This document shows positions 18,140-26,697 of a stretch of 52,903 nt of DNA, piece after piece; the stretch's first letter is position 1; every line of letters begins with the position of its first letter. Location of the stretch: the NCBI GenBank assembly GCA_947623655.1, contig CANQHG010000012.1, positions 1-52,903 of the forward strand. The letters run 5' to 3'. The translations under genes were made by a program, and so were the position numbers. Source of the DNA: an uncultured Clostridia bacterium (GTDB lineage Bacteria > Bacillota > Clostridia > Christensenellales > Borkfalkiaceae). The notes under the pieces were generated by a model. It did no database searches. It was not told the DNA's origin and saw nothing but the letters and a program-made list of their open reading frames with translations.

Positions 18140-20174
18140 TGTTCCCCTCCTTCTTGCCGACGCGCTCCATGAACGTGTCTACTTTGTTGAAATTCGCATG
18201 CTTGTTTAAAAACTCTTTTCTGCCATCTACGGAGTCGCCCATGAGCTTTGTGATCATGTCGTCGGCGGATACAAGGTCTTCCACCGTTACCTGCGTGAGA
18301 TTTCTCCGCGCGGGGTCCATGGTCGTCTTCCAGAGCTGTTCCGCGCTCATCTCTCCGAGCCCCTTGTAGCGCTGGATGAGATAGCCTTTCCCCACTTTCT
18401 GGATCTTCTCTTGCAGCTCGTTGTCGTCGTAGGCATATTCCTCGATCGTGCTGTTCTGCTTATAGACTTTGTAGAGGGGCGGCATGCCGATGTAGACGTG
18501 CCCCGCGTTGACGAGTTCGCGCATGTAGCGGAAAAAGAACGTGAGGAGAATACAGCGGATATGGAAGCCGTCCTGATCGGCGTCGGAGAGAATGATGACT
18601 TTATGATAGTTGATCTTGTCGATGTTGAAGTCGTTTCCGACGCCCGCGCCGAGCGCGGAGATCATCGTGCGGATCTCCTCGTTGGCGAGCACTTGATCGA
18701 GCCGTTTCTTCTCGACGTTGAGCGGTTTGCCGCGGAGAGGCAGAATGGATTGGAACTGCCGCACTCTCGCCTGCTTCGCCGTGCCGCCCGCCGAGTCGCC
18801 CTCGACGATGAAGAGCTCGTTGAGCTCGGGCTTCTTTCCCGTGCAGGAGGCGAGCTTCCCGACGAGCTGAAGGGAGTCAATAGAGTTTTTGGCGCGGGCG
18901 GTATCTTTTGCCTGACGGGTCGCAACGCGCACCCGCGCCGCCCCCTGCGCCTTTTTGATGATCTCTTCAAACGCCTTTTTGTTCTTGGGATCGGAAGAGA
19001 GCGCCTTGAGCCCTTCAACCGTCACGCTCTCCACGCTCGTCCGCGCCTCGGGATTGCCGAGCTTGGTCTTCGTCTGTCCCTCAAACTGCACGTTTTTCAT
19101 TTTGACGGAGAGCACGACATTGAGCCCCTCGCGGAAGTCGTCGCCGAGGAACCCGTCTTTGTCTTTGAGCGACTTATTGTCGCGCGCGTAAGCGTTGAGC
19201 ACGCGGGTGAGGCCGCTCCTGAAGCCCGATTCGTGCGTTCCCCCCTCGGGCGTGGGGATATTGTTGACAAAGGAGAAAAGGCTTTCGGTGAAGTCGGTCG
19301 TGTGCTGTATGGCGAATTCGACGAGAATACCGTCTTTCTCTCCCTTGTAGCTGAGCGGTTTGCGGTAGAGGGTCTCCTTGCTCTCGTTGAGCGCGGTAAC
19401 GAAGTCCGCGATGCCGCCCTCGAAGCAATAGGTCACGGAATAGGGCTGCGTCCCCTCGATGCCGAGCTGGATCTCTTCCCCCTCTTTGCCCGTGAGCGCG
19501 TCGTTCATCGTCATGCGCTCGTCTGTAAGGGTGATGGAGACGCCCTTGTTGAGGTAAGCGAGCTCGCGGAGACGGCGGTTTACCGTGTCCGTATCGATGC
19601 TTATATCGGGGAAAACGGCGTCATCGGGCATGAAATGGACGAAAGTGCCATGCTTTCTTGTCTTTTTCTTAACATCCGTCAGCGGCCCTGTGGGAACGCC
19701 CGACTCATACTTTTTCTTCTTGGGGTCGTAGTATGAACGGAAGCCCATTTCGAACGTCTTTCCGTCGCGGCAGACGCGCACGTTCAGCCATTTGGAAAGC
19801 GCGTTCGTGACAGAGGCCCCCACGCCGTGCAAGCCTCCCGAAAAGGAATAGTTGTGCTCGTCGAACTTTCCGCCCGCATGAAGTTGGGTAAAGACGACCT
19901 GAACGCCCGAAACTTTCGTCTTGGGGTGGATATCGGTGGGAATGCCGCGGCCGTTGTCTTCGACGGAAACGCTGCCGTCTTTATAGATGCGGACGTCGAT
20001 CTTGTCCGCAAAGCCGTTCGCCGCCTCGTCGATCGCATTGTCGACGATCTCCCAGAGAATATGGTGAAGCCCGCTCTTGCCCGTCGAGCCTATGTACATG
20101 CCGGGACGCAACCGCACCGCCTCGAGGCCTTCGAGAATGGTGATATCGCTCGCGTCATAATGCTTTTCAGCCAT
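18126..20174 (-). CDS. parE: Type IIA topoisomerase subunit B (ParE-like)
   Basis: 682 aa ATPase subunit. GHKL ATPase motifs [10 protein letters not shown] and DNGRGIP (about 42-80) and [15 protein letters not shown], then the transducer domain, the TOPRIM motifs EGDSAGG and SDADQDGFH (gyrase normally has TDADVDG) and the C-terminal [15 protein letters not shown]. The frame is open much further upstream, but the ATG at 20174 follows AGAGG and begins where the family begins, and a promoter lies just above. Gyrase versus topoisomerase IV is not certain; the TOPRIM variant and the partner's missing GyrA box favour ParE. There is no recF or dnaA nearby. Confidence 0.88.
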   Translation of the reverse strand: MAEKHYDASDITILEGLEAVRLRPGMYIGSTGKSGLHHILWEIVDNAIDEAANGFADKIDVRIYKDGSVSVEDNGRGIPTDIHPKTKVSGVQVVFTQLHAGGKFDEHNYSFSGGLHGVGASVTNALSKWLNVRVCRDGKTFEMGFRSYYDPKKKKYESGVPTGPLTDVKKKTRKHGTFVHFMPDDAVFPDISIDTDTVNRRLRELAYLNKGVSITLTDERMTMNDALTGKEGEEIQLGIEGTQPYSVTYCFEGGIADFVTALNESKETLYRKPLSYKGEKDGILVEFAIQHTTDFTESLFSFVNNIPTPEGGTHESGFRSGLTRVLNAYARDNKSLKDKDGFLGDDFREGLNVVLSVKMKNVQFEGQTKTKLGNPEARTSVESVTVEGLKALSSDPKNKKAFEEIIKKAQGAARVRVATRQAKDTARAKNSIDSLQLVGKLASCTGKKPELNELFIVEGDSAGGTAKQARVRQFQSILPLRGKPLNVEKKRLDQVLANEEIRTMISALGAGVGNDFNIDKINYHKVIILSDADQDGFHIRCILLTFFFRYMRELVNAGHVYIGMPPLYKVYKQNSTIEEYAYDDNELQEKIQKVGKGYLIQRYKGLGEMSAEQLWKTTMDPARRNLTQVTVEDLVSADDMITKLMGDSVDGRKEFLNKHANFNKVDTFMERVGKKEGNNEEE

Positions 20175-20205
20175 AAAAACCTCTTTTGCAAAGTAATTCA
20201 TAATA

Positions 20206-20234
20206 ATTATAGCACATTTTGCGTTGATGTGCAA
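20206..20234 (-). promoter_or_regulatory. Promoter of the topoisomerase operon
   Basis: TTGCAC (20229-20234), a 17-base spacer and TATAAT (20206-20211) on the minus strand, 32 bases before the B-subunit start. Confidence 0.78.
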
Positions 20235-20287
20235 GAATTTGAACCATATTTTGTGGAAAGCTCTCTGTAAGTACGGGCTCCGTATTT

Positions 20288-20436
20288 CGGCGTCATGAGG
20301 AGAACAGGAGTGATACGCAGTCCACGTAATCTGTACCGAAGCGTCTCGCCGCACAGTCTCGTGAACGCCCCGCGAGATTCTTCGGGTCCGCCTCCGTACT
20401 CCTGATTTTCTCACGTTCTCAGAATGACGCGGGGCC
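20288..20436 (+). repeat. 149-bp direct repeat R1, left copy
   Basis: Matches 21410-21558 over its full length with scattered substitutions and the same orientation. The right part is a long imperfect hairpin: GCCCCGCGAGATTC pairs with GAATGACGCGGGGC. It occupies most of the gap 20175-20577, which otherwise holds only the two promoters; I see no gene in it. Confidence 0.85.
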
Positions 20437-20478
20437 GAGGGGGTCCTTACGCCCCTTGCCGATATCGTCAAAACTATC

Positions 20479-20507
20479 TTGCAAATTTTACCTCAATGTG
20501 GTATACT
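20479..20507 (+). promoter_or_regulatory. Promoter of the LRR lipoprotein gene
   Basis: TTGCAA (20479-20484), a 17-base spacer and TATACT (20502-20507), about 70 bases before the start codon. Confidence 0.65.
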
Positions 20508-20577
20508 GAAATTCCGAAGCGGACGCTCCGTGATCGGAACGCCCCCATTTTTATCCGCAAAAAACAGGAGAAAAACC

Positions 20578-21345
20578 ATGAAATACAAACTTATACCGTT
20601 ACTCTTGACGCTCTCCGTCGCCCTCTGCCTTTCCCTCTCTCTCGCGGCGTGCGATGAAACGCCCGCAGAAGAGAAAGGTGCGGACGGACATACCCACATC
20701 GCAGAAACTTTCAATGTAAACGAAGAACAGCATTGGAAGACCTGCACTGTCTGCGGCGAAAAATTTTCCGCAGAAAATCACAGCTATCTTGCGGATAACG
20801 CCTGCGAGACCTGCGGGTACAGCAGCGTCTATACGAAAGGTTTGACATACCTGCTCGATAAAGTGACGGGCACCTACACTGTACAGAGCATCGGCGACGC
20901 GAGAGACGTCTCAGAGCTCATTATCCCCGCCTACTATGAAGGAAAAGCCGTCGCTTCGATCGGATCGGAAGGGTTTGACGGCCGCACGAGCCTTGAAAGC
21001 GTCGTCATTCCCGCCGGCGTTACCTCGATCGGATCGCGCGCATTCTACGGTTGCGCCAACCTTTCAAGCGTTACGGTGAAAGGCGCAAGCAAACTCGCCT
21101 CGATCGGCAACTATGCATTTTCCCATTGCGGCTCGCTTCGGAAAATTTCGCTCCCCGCCGGCGTTACCTCGATCGGAGAGAATGCATTCGAATACACTTC
21201 CCTGACGGAGATCGGCTTTGGCGGAACGGTGGCAAAGTGGCAGGCGCTTCAAAAAGGTGACGGTTGGGACAATGAAACAGGCAATTACACTGTGACTTGC
21301 TCGGACGGAAAGGTCGCAAAAGACGGCACAGTGACAATGAACTGA
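20578..21345 (+). CDS. BspA-like leucine-rich-repeat lipoprotein with a cysteine-pair module
   Basis: 255 aa from the ATG at 20578, which has ACAGGAG upstream; the frame stays open to 20479 but the signal peptide fixes the start. A lipoprotein signal peptide ends in the lipobox LAAC (about residue 24). Next is a cysteine-pair module HWKTCTVCGEKF ... NACETCGYS, then about three BspA-type LRR_5 units (GVTSIGSRAFYGCANLSSV and GVTSIGENAFEYTSLTEI) and a short tail. Such proteins are cell-surface adhesion or recognition factors in gut bacteria; the ligand here is unknown. The gene and its promoter lie exactly between two 149-bp direct repeats. The cysteine-pair module also occurs in the giant lipoprotein at 26698-36675. 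Confidence 0.88.
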   Translation: MKYKLIPLLLTLSVALCLSLSLAACDETPAEEKGADGHTHIAETFNVNEEQHWKTCTVCGEKFSAENHSYLADNACETCGYSSVYTKGLTYLLDKVTGTYTVQSIGDARDVSELIIPAYYEGKAVASIGSEGFDGRTSLESVVIPAGVTSIGSRAFYGCANLSSVTVKGASKLASIGNYAFSHCGSLRKISLPAGVTSIGENAFEYTSLTEIGFGGTVAKWQALQKGDGWDNETGNYTVTCSDGKVAKDGTVTMN

Positions 21346-21375
21346 TTTCGCCTCTCCCTCTTTGTGGTGGACCGC

Positions 21376-21410
21376 GCACCCCGCCCCTCTTCAAGGAGGG
21401 GGCGGGGTGC
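21376..21410 (+). terminator. GC-rich hairpin downstream of the LRR gene
   Basis: Perfect 12-bp arms (GCACCCCGCCCC and its complement) around an 11-base loop, 30 bases after the stop. It has no T run, so it may be a repeat-associated structure rather than a true terminator. Confidence 0.45.
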
Positions 21411-21558
21411 GGCGTCATGCTGAGAAGGGAAGCCAAACGCAGTCCACGTAAGCTACCCCGAAGCGTCTCGCCGCACAGTCTCGTGAATGCCCCGCGAGAT
21501 TCTTCGGGTCCGCCTCCATACTCCTGATTTTCTCGCGTTCTCAGAATGACGCGGGGCC
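21410..21558 (+). repeat. 149-bp direct repeat R1, right copy
   Basis: Second copy of the repeat at 20288-20436. Together with the hairpin at 21376-21410 and the rubrerythrin promoter it fills the gap 21346-21667; I see no gene there. Confidence 0.85.
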
Positions 21559-21603
21559 CTGCCCATCCTTGGGAAAGGTAACGGGGAAAACATAAATAGA
21601 GTA

Positions 21604-21632
21604 TTGACAGGTTCCCCGCTTTTTGGTATACT
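21604..21632 (+). promoter_or_regulatory. Promoter of the rubrerythrin-patatin operon
   Basis: Consensus TTGACA (21604-21609), a 17-base spacer and TATACT (21627-21632), 35 bases before the rubrerythrin ATG. No PerR-like operator is obvious. Confidence 0.85.
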
Positions 21633-21667
21633 TTCATCAGAAAAAATCTATCAAAGGAGAAAAAACG

Positions 21668-22210
21668 ATGGCAAAAAATCCTTACTCCGGCACCAAGACG
21701 GAAAAAAACCTTTGGGAAGCTTTTGCGGGCGAATCCCAGGCGAGAAACAAATACACTTATTTCGCTTCCGTTGCGAAAAAAGCGGGCTACGAGCAGATCG
21801 CGGCGCTCTTTTTGCAGACGGCTGAGAATGAAAAAGAACACGCCAAGCTCTGGTTTAAGGCGCTCGGCGAGATCGGCACGACGGAGGAAAACCTTCTCCA
21901 TGCCGCCGAGGGTGAAAATTTCGAATGGACGGATATGTACGACCGCATGGCGAAAGAGGCCGACGAGGAGGGCTTCCATGACCTCGCCGCCCAGATGCGC
22001 GGCGTTGCGGCCATCGAAAAGGCGCATGAGGAGCGCTACCGCGCCCTTCTGAACAATGTGGAGACAAAACAGGTCTTCGAAAAGAGCGGCGTGACTGTTT
22101 GGGAATGCCGTAACTGCGGCCACATCGTTGTCGGTATCAAGGCGCCCGAGGTCTGCCCCGTCTGCAAGCATCCCCAAGCCTATTTCGAAGTCAAGAAAGA
22201 CAATTATTGA
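21668..22210 (+). CDS. rbr: Rubrerythrin
   Basis: 180 aa non-haem diiron peroxidase that protects anaerobes from peroxide in the cytoplasm. The ferritin-like four-helix part carries the ligands in [22 protein letters not shown] and [10 protein letters not shown]. The C-terminal rubredoxin domain has CRNCG ... [11 protein letters not shown] (about 145-175). AAAGGAG lies 8 bases before the ATG. Length and layout are standard. The patatin-like gene follows after 21 bases, so they probably share a transcript. In the family the electron donor is rubredoxin or an NAD(P)H:rubredoxin reductase; none is encoded here. Confidence 0.95.
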   Translation: MAKNPYSGTKTEKNLWEAFAGESQARNKYTYFASVAKKAGYEQIAALFLQTAENEKEHAKLWFKALGEIGTTEENLLHAAEGENFEWTDMYDRMAKEADEEGFHDLAAQMRGVAAIEKAHEERYRALLNNVETKQVFEKSGVTVWECRNCGHIVVGIKAPEVCPVCKHPQAYFEVKKDNY

Positions 22211-22231
22211 GTTTCATCGGACGGGAGATCT

Positions 22232-23092
22232 ATGATGAAAGTAGGCGTGATCGATGTGGGCGGCGGCTTCCGCGGTATTTATGCAACGGGTGTGCTTGAC
22301 TATTGCCAAGACAATGCGATAGAGTTTGACCTTGCGCTCGCCATTTCGGCGGGAAGCGCAAATTTAGCCTCCTTTCTTGCAAGGCAACGCGGACGGAATT
22401 ATACGTTTTATACGGAATATGCCTTCCGCAAACAATACGCAAGTTTACGCAATTTTATCCTCGGGAAAGGTTTTTTCGATGTGGATTACGTCTATGGAAC
22501 GCTGTCGAACAGCGACGGAGAAAATCCGCTGGACTACCCCGCCTTGCGTGAAAATCCCGCAGAATATATCGTGATCGCGACCGACGCCATGAGCGGCGAA
22601 GCGACATATTTTGATAAAAGCTCGCTCTCACAGGATAACTATGCGCCGCTCAAAGCCTCTTCATCCATTCCCTTTATCAATAAGCCGTACTTTATTGACG
22701 GAAAGCCCTATTACGACGGGGCGCTCGGCAATCCCGTCCCCGTCGAAAAGGCGTTCGAACTCGGCTGCGATCTTGTCGTCCTCATCCTTACAAAACCGGA
22801 GAATAAGCCGCGCGAACAGGGTTTTGACGGGAAACTTGCAAAGCGGATCCGTAAAAAATATCCCAAGGCGGCGGAACAGCTCTCTTTGCGGGCGCAACAC
22901 TATAACGAAGGAGTCGCCCTCGCCCGAGAATATGCAAAACAAAGAAAACTTGTGATCGTATCGCCCGACGATACTTGCGGCGTGGATACGCTCCACAAAG
23001 ACAGAGAATCGCTGAAAAAACTGTACGAAAAAGGCTATGCCGACGGTCATAAGATCAAAGAATTTTTGCGGGAAAAAGGCTTATACGCATAA
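22232..23092 (+). CDS. Patatin-like phospholipase family protein
   Basis: 286 aa of the bacterial patatin/RssA-type acyl hydrolases. The oxyanion-hole motif DVGGGFRGIYATGVLD is at residues 8-23, the nucleophile serine at about 41 in AISAGSAN (the first glycine of GxSxG is alanine), and the catalytic aspartate in YYDGALGNP (about 168). The rest is the usual YjjU-like core with a C-terminal helical tail. Two ATGs in a row (22232, 22235) follow a GGGAG; either could start. It shares a transcript with rubrerythrin. The lipid substrate is unknown. Confidence 0.88.
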   Translation: MMKVGVIDVGGGFRGIYATGVLDYCQDNAIEFDLALAISAGSANLASFLARQRGRNYTFYTEYAFRKQYASLRNFILGKGFFDVDYVYGTLSNSDGENPLDYPALRENPAEYIVIATDAMSGEATYFDKSSLSQDNYAPLKASSSIPFINKPYFIDGKPYYDGALGNPVPVEKAFELGCDLVVLILTKPENKPREQGFDGKLAKRIRKKYPKAAEQLSLRAQHYNEGVALAREYAKQRKLVIVSPDDTCGVDTLHKDRESLKKLYEKGYADGHKIKEFLREKGLYA

Positions 23093-23120
23093 CGGAAGGT
23101 AGCCCTTGGGTCCCCTCGTA

Positions 23121-23193
23121 GGGGAGCCGAGCAAGAGACTTTCTCATCGGCTTTCGCCTCTTTTGAACCACGCGATCCTCGCGTGGTTTTCTT
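23121..23193 (+). repeat. Interspersed repeat R3, copy 1, with terminal hairpin
   Basis: Aligned with 26558-26634: both carry AGCCGAG, a variable stretch, then CTTTCGCCTCTTTTGAACC and end in a hairpin ACCACGCGA-TCC-TCGCGTGGTTTTCTT. The terminal hairpin with its T run could also terminate the rubrerythrin-patatin transcript. Confidence 0.7.
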
Positions 23194-23196
23194 TTA

Positions 23197-23238
23197 CCCA
23201 AAACCGCCGTACGGAAAATTCCGTACGGCGGTTTTGGG
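23197..23238. terminator. Bidirectional intrinsic terminator
   Basis: Perfect 20-bp arms (CCCAAAACCGCCGTACGGAA and its complement) with a 2-base loop, between the convergent patatin and HAD genes. Confidence 0.9.
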
Positions 23239-23243
23239 ATCGC

Positions 23244-23921
23244 TCACATTTTATCGAGAAGGCTGAGGATCTCGCTGTAGTTCCTTGCGACGAGGCCTCC
23301 GTAAGGCACCGACATGGTATGGGGTAAATAGAGAATAAAGTCAATCCCGACAGATTTTGCGCATACCATGTCCGAGGTCAGACTATCGCCGATCCACACG
23401 GCGCGGGCCCGCTCATAATCGGGGATATGCTCCTCGACATGGGTGGCAAACTCCGACATGGGTTTATCAAATCCGATCTCTTCGGAGATGAACATGCCGC
23501 TCAGAAATCTCTCAAAGCCCGCAATTTTTACATGGGCATGTTGAATTTCCGTCCCCCCGTTCGTCACGATATACACTCTCCCGCGCGTTGAAAGTTTCTT
23601 TAAAAAGTTTTCGGAACCGCGGAACGGAAAACAAAAATTCTGAAAATTCCGATAATAAAACGCCGAAACTTTCTCCGCGTCCGCCTCGATTCCATACGCG
23701 CGGAACAACTTCTCAAAGCGGCGGACCTTGAGCGCTTCCCTCCCGATCTCGCCCCGTTCGAGGCTCTTCCAGAGCGCGTCGTTGATCTCATGAAATCGCC
23801 CGTACATCCGGCCATCCGCTTTCACGCCCGCAAAGGCGAGGCTTTCATAAAAATTTCTCTCTTCCGCACGGGAAAAATCCACAAGCGTTTCATCGAGATC
23901 GAGCAAAAAAATGTCTTTCAT
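23244..23921 (-). CDS. HAD-family hydrolase (YjjG-like nucleotidase/phosphatase)
   Basis: 225 aa. The four HAD motifs are present: DLDETL (Asp8 and Asp10) at the N-terminus, TNGGTE (about 119), the lysine in GFDKP (about 152) and GDSLTSD (about 177). The helical cap between motifs I and II fits the YjjG/YfnB type, which dephosphorylates nucleotides and other small phosphoesters. The start overlaps the helD stop as ATGA, so it is translationally coupled to it. The exact substrate cannot be told. Confidence 0.9.
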   Translation of the reverse strand: MKDIFLLDLDETLVDFSRAEERNFYESLAFAGVKADGRMYGRFHEINDALWKSLERGEIGREALKVRRFEKLFRAYGIEADAEKVSAFYYRNFQNFCFPFRGSENFLKKLSTRGRVYIVTNGGTEIQHAHVKIAGFERFLSGMFISEEIGFDKPMSEFATHVEEHIPDYERARAVWIGDSLTSDMVCAKSVGIDFILYLPHTMSVPYGGLVARNYSEILSLLDKM

Positions 23922-26281
23922 CCGTTCTCCACAACGGCGAGACGGCTGAGCGCCCGCGTGTAAGCGATGTATTTTTCGTTGTCCGTCATGTCCTTGTCGT
24001 AGACGGCGACATTGGTAAATTCCAGCCCCTTGCTCTCAAACACCGTCATGACGTTGATCTTCGTCTTCGAAAGTCTTCCCGTCTCGGACAGAAAGCTATA
24101 GCCCCGTTTGCGGAACAAGTGCATATTTTCTTCCCGCGCGATAACGACTCTGAGTCCCTGACAGCCTCTGAAAAATCCCGTCACCTGCCTCAGTTTCAGC
24201 CTCGAAACGGGCTCGCCGCTGAGCCCTATGGGCTTCATCTTCACGTCGAGGACCCCTGACAAAAAATCGACGATCTCGTTCGTATTGCGGTAGTTCTGGT
24301 CGAGCGTGTATTCGGTGCAGCCGAGCGCGTCCCAACTCCTGAGCCCGCGGAAAGGCGTGATGTTCTGTTTTAAATCGCCGAAGATGTTGAATGCCGCGTC
24401 CGCATGGATCGTTTTGAGAAGTTCGTACTCCCCTTCCGAAAGATCTTGTCCCTCGTCCACGAACACAAGCCCGTAGCGCGGCGTGATGCGCCTTCCCGCC
24501 GCGGCAAGAACGTACAAAATCGAAAATCCGTCGGAGGGGACGATCCCCTTTACGCCGAACCGCTGCTTCGTCTTCTTCACGGTCTCGCGGTACAGCCACC
24601 GCGCGATGTCCGTCCCGTCCTTGCATTTGCCGAGCGCGTTGCACACGGCCGCCGAACGGATCACGCCGTAGAACTCCGCAACAAGGTCGTTCCCTTTCCC
24701 CATGTCGGCAATGAGCTCCGAGATCTTCATGGCCTCCGCTTTCAGCTCTTCGCGCCGTAAAATACGGTCGGCATAGGTGTATATCTCTTTCTCGGCCCCG
24801 CGGATACGGTAACGCTTTAAATCGAGGATCTCTTTATCGATCGTCTCGGCGAGCGCCGTAAGATCCTCTCTCGCCTGCTGAAATACTTTCTCCGACGCCG
24901 TTGCCACATACTTCACCGAGCGATAAAAGTCGATGAACAGGCGGAAGAAATAATCGGGCGTGCGCGCCTCTTCCCGCAATACAAAATTGAGAAAATCCTC
25001 AACGCCCACATACGCGCTCATCAGCGAACGGAAAGGCTTCGTAAAGTAAAATCCGCCCTCTCGGCTGTCTTTGAGTTCCCCCAATACGGCGCGGCGGACA
25101 CGCAATCCCGCATTTTTGATCTTCGTGAACCCGCCCTGCAACTCCTTGCAATTCTTCAGGATCTCTTCCGCCACTTCGCGGCATTCGCGCGACGTGAACA
25201 TGCCGTAGATCCCGTCGTATAGCTTTTGTATTTTGCTCTTTGTGTCCGAAGTGAAGCGCGGCGAATAGATATAATCGAGATACGCGCCGCTCTCCCGCTC
25301 GCCGCTCAAACGCACGGAGAGATCGATCCCCTCGTTCTTGAGCGCCTGGAAAAAATATGTGCGGATCGTCACCGTCTTCACTTTCTCAAGCTCCAGAATT
25401 TGCGAGAGCTCGTCGATAAACGCATTGAACGAGTCGGACGGCGTTATCACCAAAACGTCCCGCGGCGTCAACGCCTCGTTGTTGTACATGAGATAGCTCA
25501 GCCGATGCAGAAGAATCATCGTCTTTCCGCTCCCCGCACAGCCCTGTAACACAAAGCTCTCCCGCTCAGGTCGCGTGATCACCGCAAATTGCTGCTCCTG
25601 TATCGTGCGGATGATGTCGCGAATGCCCGTGTCGTCTTTGCGGCTCTTGATAATGGACCTCAGATAGGGGTCGAATAAGATCTCCTCGTCCCGCCCCGCG
25701 ATCTCTTCATCCGTTAAAACGTCTTTCACGGACAAATATTCGTTTTTGAAATCGATGAGCTTGCCGCTCTTTACAGAAAGCGCACGCCGTAAAACCGTGC
25801 GGTATTCATAGCCGTTGATCGTGAAATTGACGCGGCTCTTTTGATAGTATCGCACCGCAAACGGCGCCCGCCAGTCAACGATCTCAAGCTTCACGTCCCC
25901 CTTTTTGCCGATGTAGTAGCTGTTATACCCCTCTTGCGGGTCAACAACATCCATTCGGGCGAAATACGGCTCGGAAAAATAACACTTATAGGCGTTCAGC
26001 GCCTTCGTTTCTTGCGCAATAAGCGCATTTTTCAGGAGAAGTTCGCGGTAATCTTCCGCCCCGTAGTCTTCGCGCGCACGGATGGCGTCCGCTTCGGCCT
26101 TGGCCTCGGCTATCCGCTGTTGGTGCCGCGCAATATACGCAAAACGCAAAACCCTGAGAAGCGCGGAAAGATGCTCTTCTTCATAGGAGACTTGCACATC
26201 ATCGTCGAGAAGATCGAGGTACCACTGTTTATCCGTTATTTTTTTGGGCTCCAAGAGCGCTTTGGCCGTATCGATATCCAT
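23918..26281 (-). CDS. helD: HelD-type superfamily 1 helicase, RNA polymerase recycling factor
   Basis: 787 aa. A charged N-terminal helical arm (about 30-110, alanine/glutamate-rich, likely coiled coil) precedes the HelD signature YYIGKKGDVKLEIVDWRAPFAVRYY. Walker A is GCAGSGKT (about 265) and motif II is VDEGQDLSEGEY. The C-terminal UvrD-like part has YRNTNEIVDFL, VFESKGLEF and YIAYTRALSRL. HelD frees stalled RNA polymerase from DNA and can confer rifamycin tolerance in some Firmicutes and Actinobacteria. The ATG has AAGGGGAG upstream. It is the first gene of an operon with the HAD phosphatase. Confidence 0.88.
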   Translation of the reverse strand: MDIDTAKALLEPKKITDKQWYLDLLDDDVQVSYEEEHLSALLRVLRFAYIARHQQRIAEAKAEADAIRAREDYGAEDYRELLLKNALIAQETKALNAYKCYFSEPYFARMDVVDPQEGYNSYYIGKKGDVKLEIVDWRAPFAVRYYQKSRVNFTINGYEYRTVLRRALSVKSGKLIDFKNEYLSVKDVLTDEEIAGRDEEILFDPYLRSIIKSRKDDTGIRDIIRTIQEQQFAVITRPERESFVLQGCAGSGKTMILLHRLSYLMYNNEALTPRDVLVITPSDSFNAFIDELSQILELEKVKTVTIRTYFFQALKNEGIDLSVRLSGERESGAYLDYIYSPRFTSDTKSKIQKLYDGIYGMFTSRECREVAEEILKNCKELQGGFTKIKNAGLRVRRAVLGELKDSREGGFYFTKPFRSLMSAYVGVEDFLNFVLREEARTPDYFFRLFIDFYRSVKYVATASEKVFQQAREDLTALAETIDKEILDLKRYRIRGAEKEIYTYADRILRREELKAEAMKISELIADMGKGNDLVAEFYGVIRSAAVCNALGKCKDGTDIARWLYRETVKKTKQRFGVKGIVPSDGFSILYVLAAAGRRITPRYGLVFVDEGQDLSEGEYELLKTIHADAAFNIFGDLKQNITPFRGLRSWDALGCTEYTLDQNYRNTNEIVDFLSGVLDVKMKPIGLSGEPVSRLKLRQVTGFFRGCQGLRVVIAREENMHLFRKRGYSFLSETGRLSKTKINVMTVFESKGLEFTNVAVYDKDMTDNEKYIAYTRALSRLAVVENG

Positions 26282-26298
26282 AACTCCCCTTACCGTAT

Positions 26299-26304
26299 AT
26301 CATA
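26299..26304 (-). promoter_or_regulatory. Extended -10 promoter of helD
   Basis: TATGAT preceded by TGA (extended -10 form), 18 bases before the helD ATG. No good -35 box is seen. Confidence 0.45.
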
Positions 26305-26395
26305 TCACACTTTTGCCGATTTGTACCGCTTTTGAATGAATTTTTTTGTAATTTTTGTGTTTTTATTTGGATTTGATCACATTCTGCCGTTATTC

Positions 26396-26520
26396 TAAAG
26401 GCTCCTCTTGGGGAGGGGTGAAAGGTGGCACGGCGTAGCCGTGACGGATGAGGGGGATCGCTCGTCGCCCCTCGTAGGGGAGATGTCACGAGCTTGCGAG
26501 TGACAGAGGGGTTTTCGAAA
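26396..26520. repeat. Cluster of palindromic repeats R2
   Basis: Holds a 34-base core (26424-26457) containing the hairpin CACGGC-GTA-GCCGTG that recurs at 46870-46903 with two differences, and a second hairpin TGTCAC ... GTGACA (26484-26505). With R3 copy 2 and a terminator it fills the gap 26282-26697; the weak open frames there do not look like protein. Confidence 0.75.
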
Positions 26521-26557
26521 CCCCTTATGCTCACTCCGTTCGCCACTGCCTTCGAAA

Positions 26558-26634
26558 GGGGCAGCCGAGAAGAAGATCATCTCCTCACCGACTTTCGCCT
26601 CTTTTGAACCACGCGACTATCGCGTAGTTTTCTT
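26558..26634 (+). repeat. Interspersed repeat R3, copy 2
   Basis: Shares AGCCGAG, CTTTCGCCTCTTTTGAACCACGCGA and the terminal hairpin with 23121-23193. Here the hairpin has one mismatch (TCGCGTAGTT). Confidence 0.7.
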
Positions 26635-26640
26635 ATAACA

Positions 26641-26664
26641 AAAACACGGCCGAAGCCGTGTTTT
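26641..26664. terminator. Terminator of the giant lipoprotein gene
   Basis: Perfect stem AAAACACGGC / GCCGTGTTTT with a CGAA loop, 33 bases beyond the stop codon of the giant gene on the minus strand. Confidence 0.85.
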
Positions 26665-26697
26665 TATTTGTGTTGTGAGCCGATCGATCAGCCGCGT

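Noticed and set aside
20175-20471. N-terminal extension of the topoisomerase B subunit
   Set aside because: It runs back through the promoter and an R1 repeat; the family start and ribosome binding site are at 20174.
26229-26546. 105-codon minus-strand frame upstream of helD
   Set aside because: Made of palindromic repeat sequence and overlapping the helD start; no ribosome binding site.
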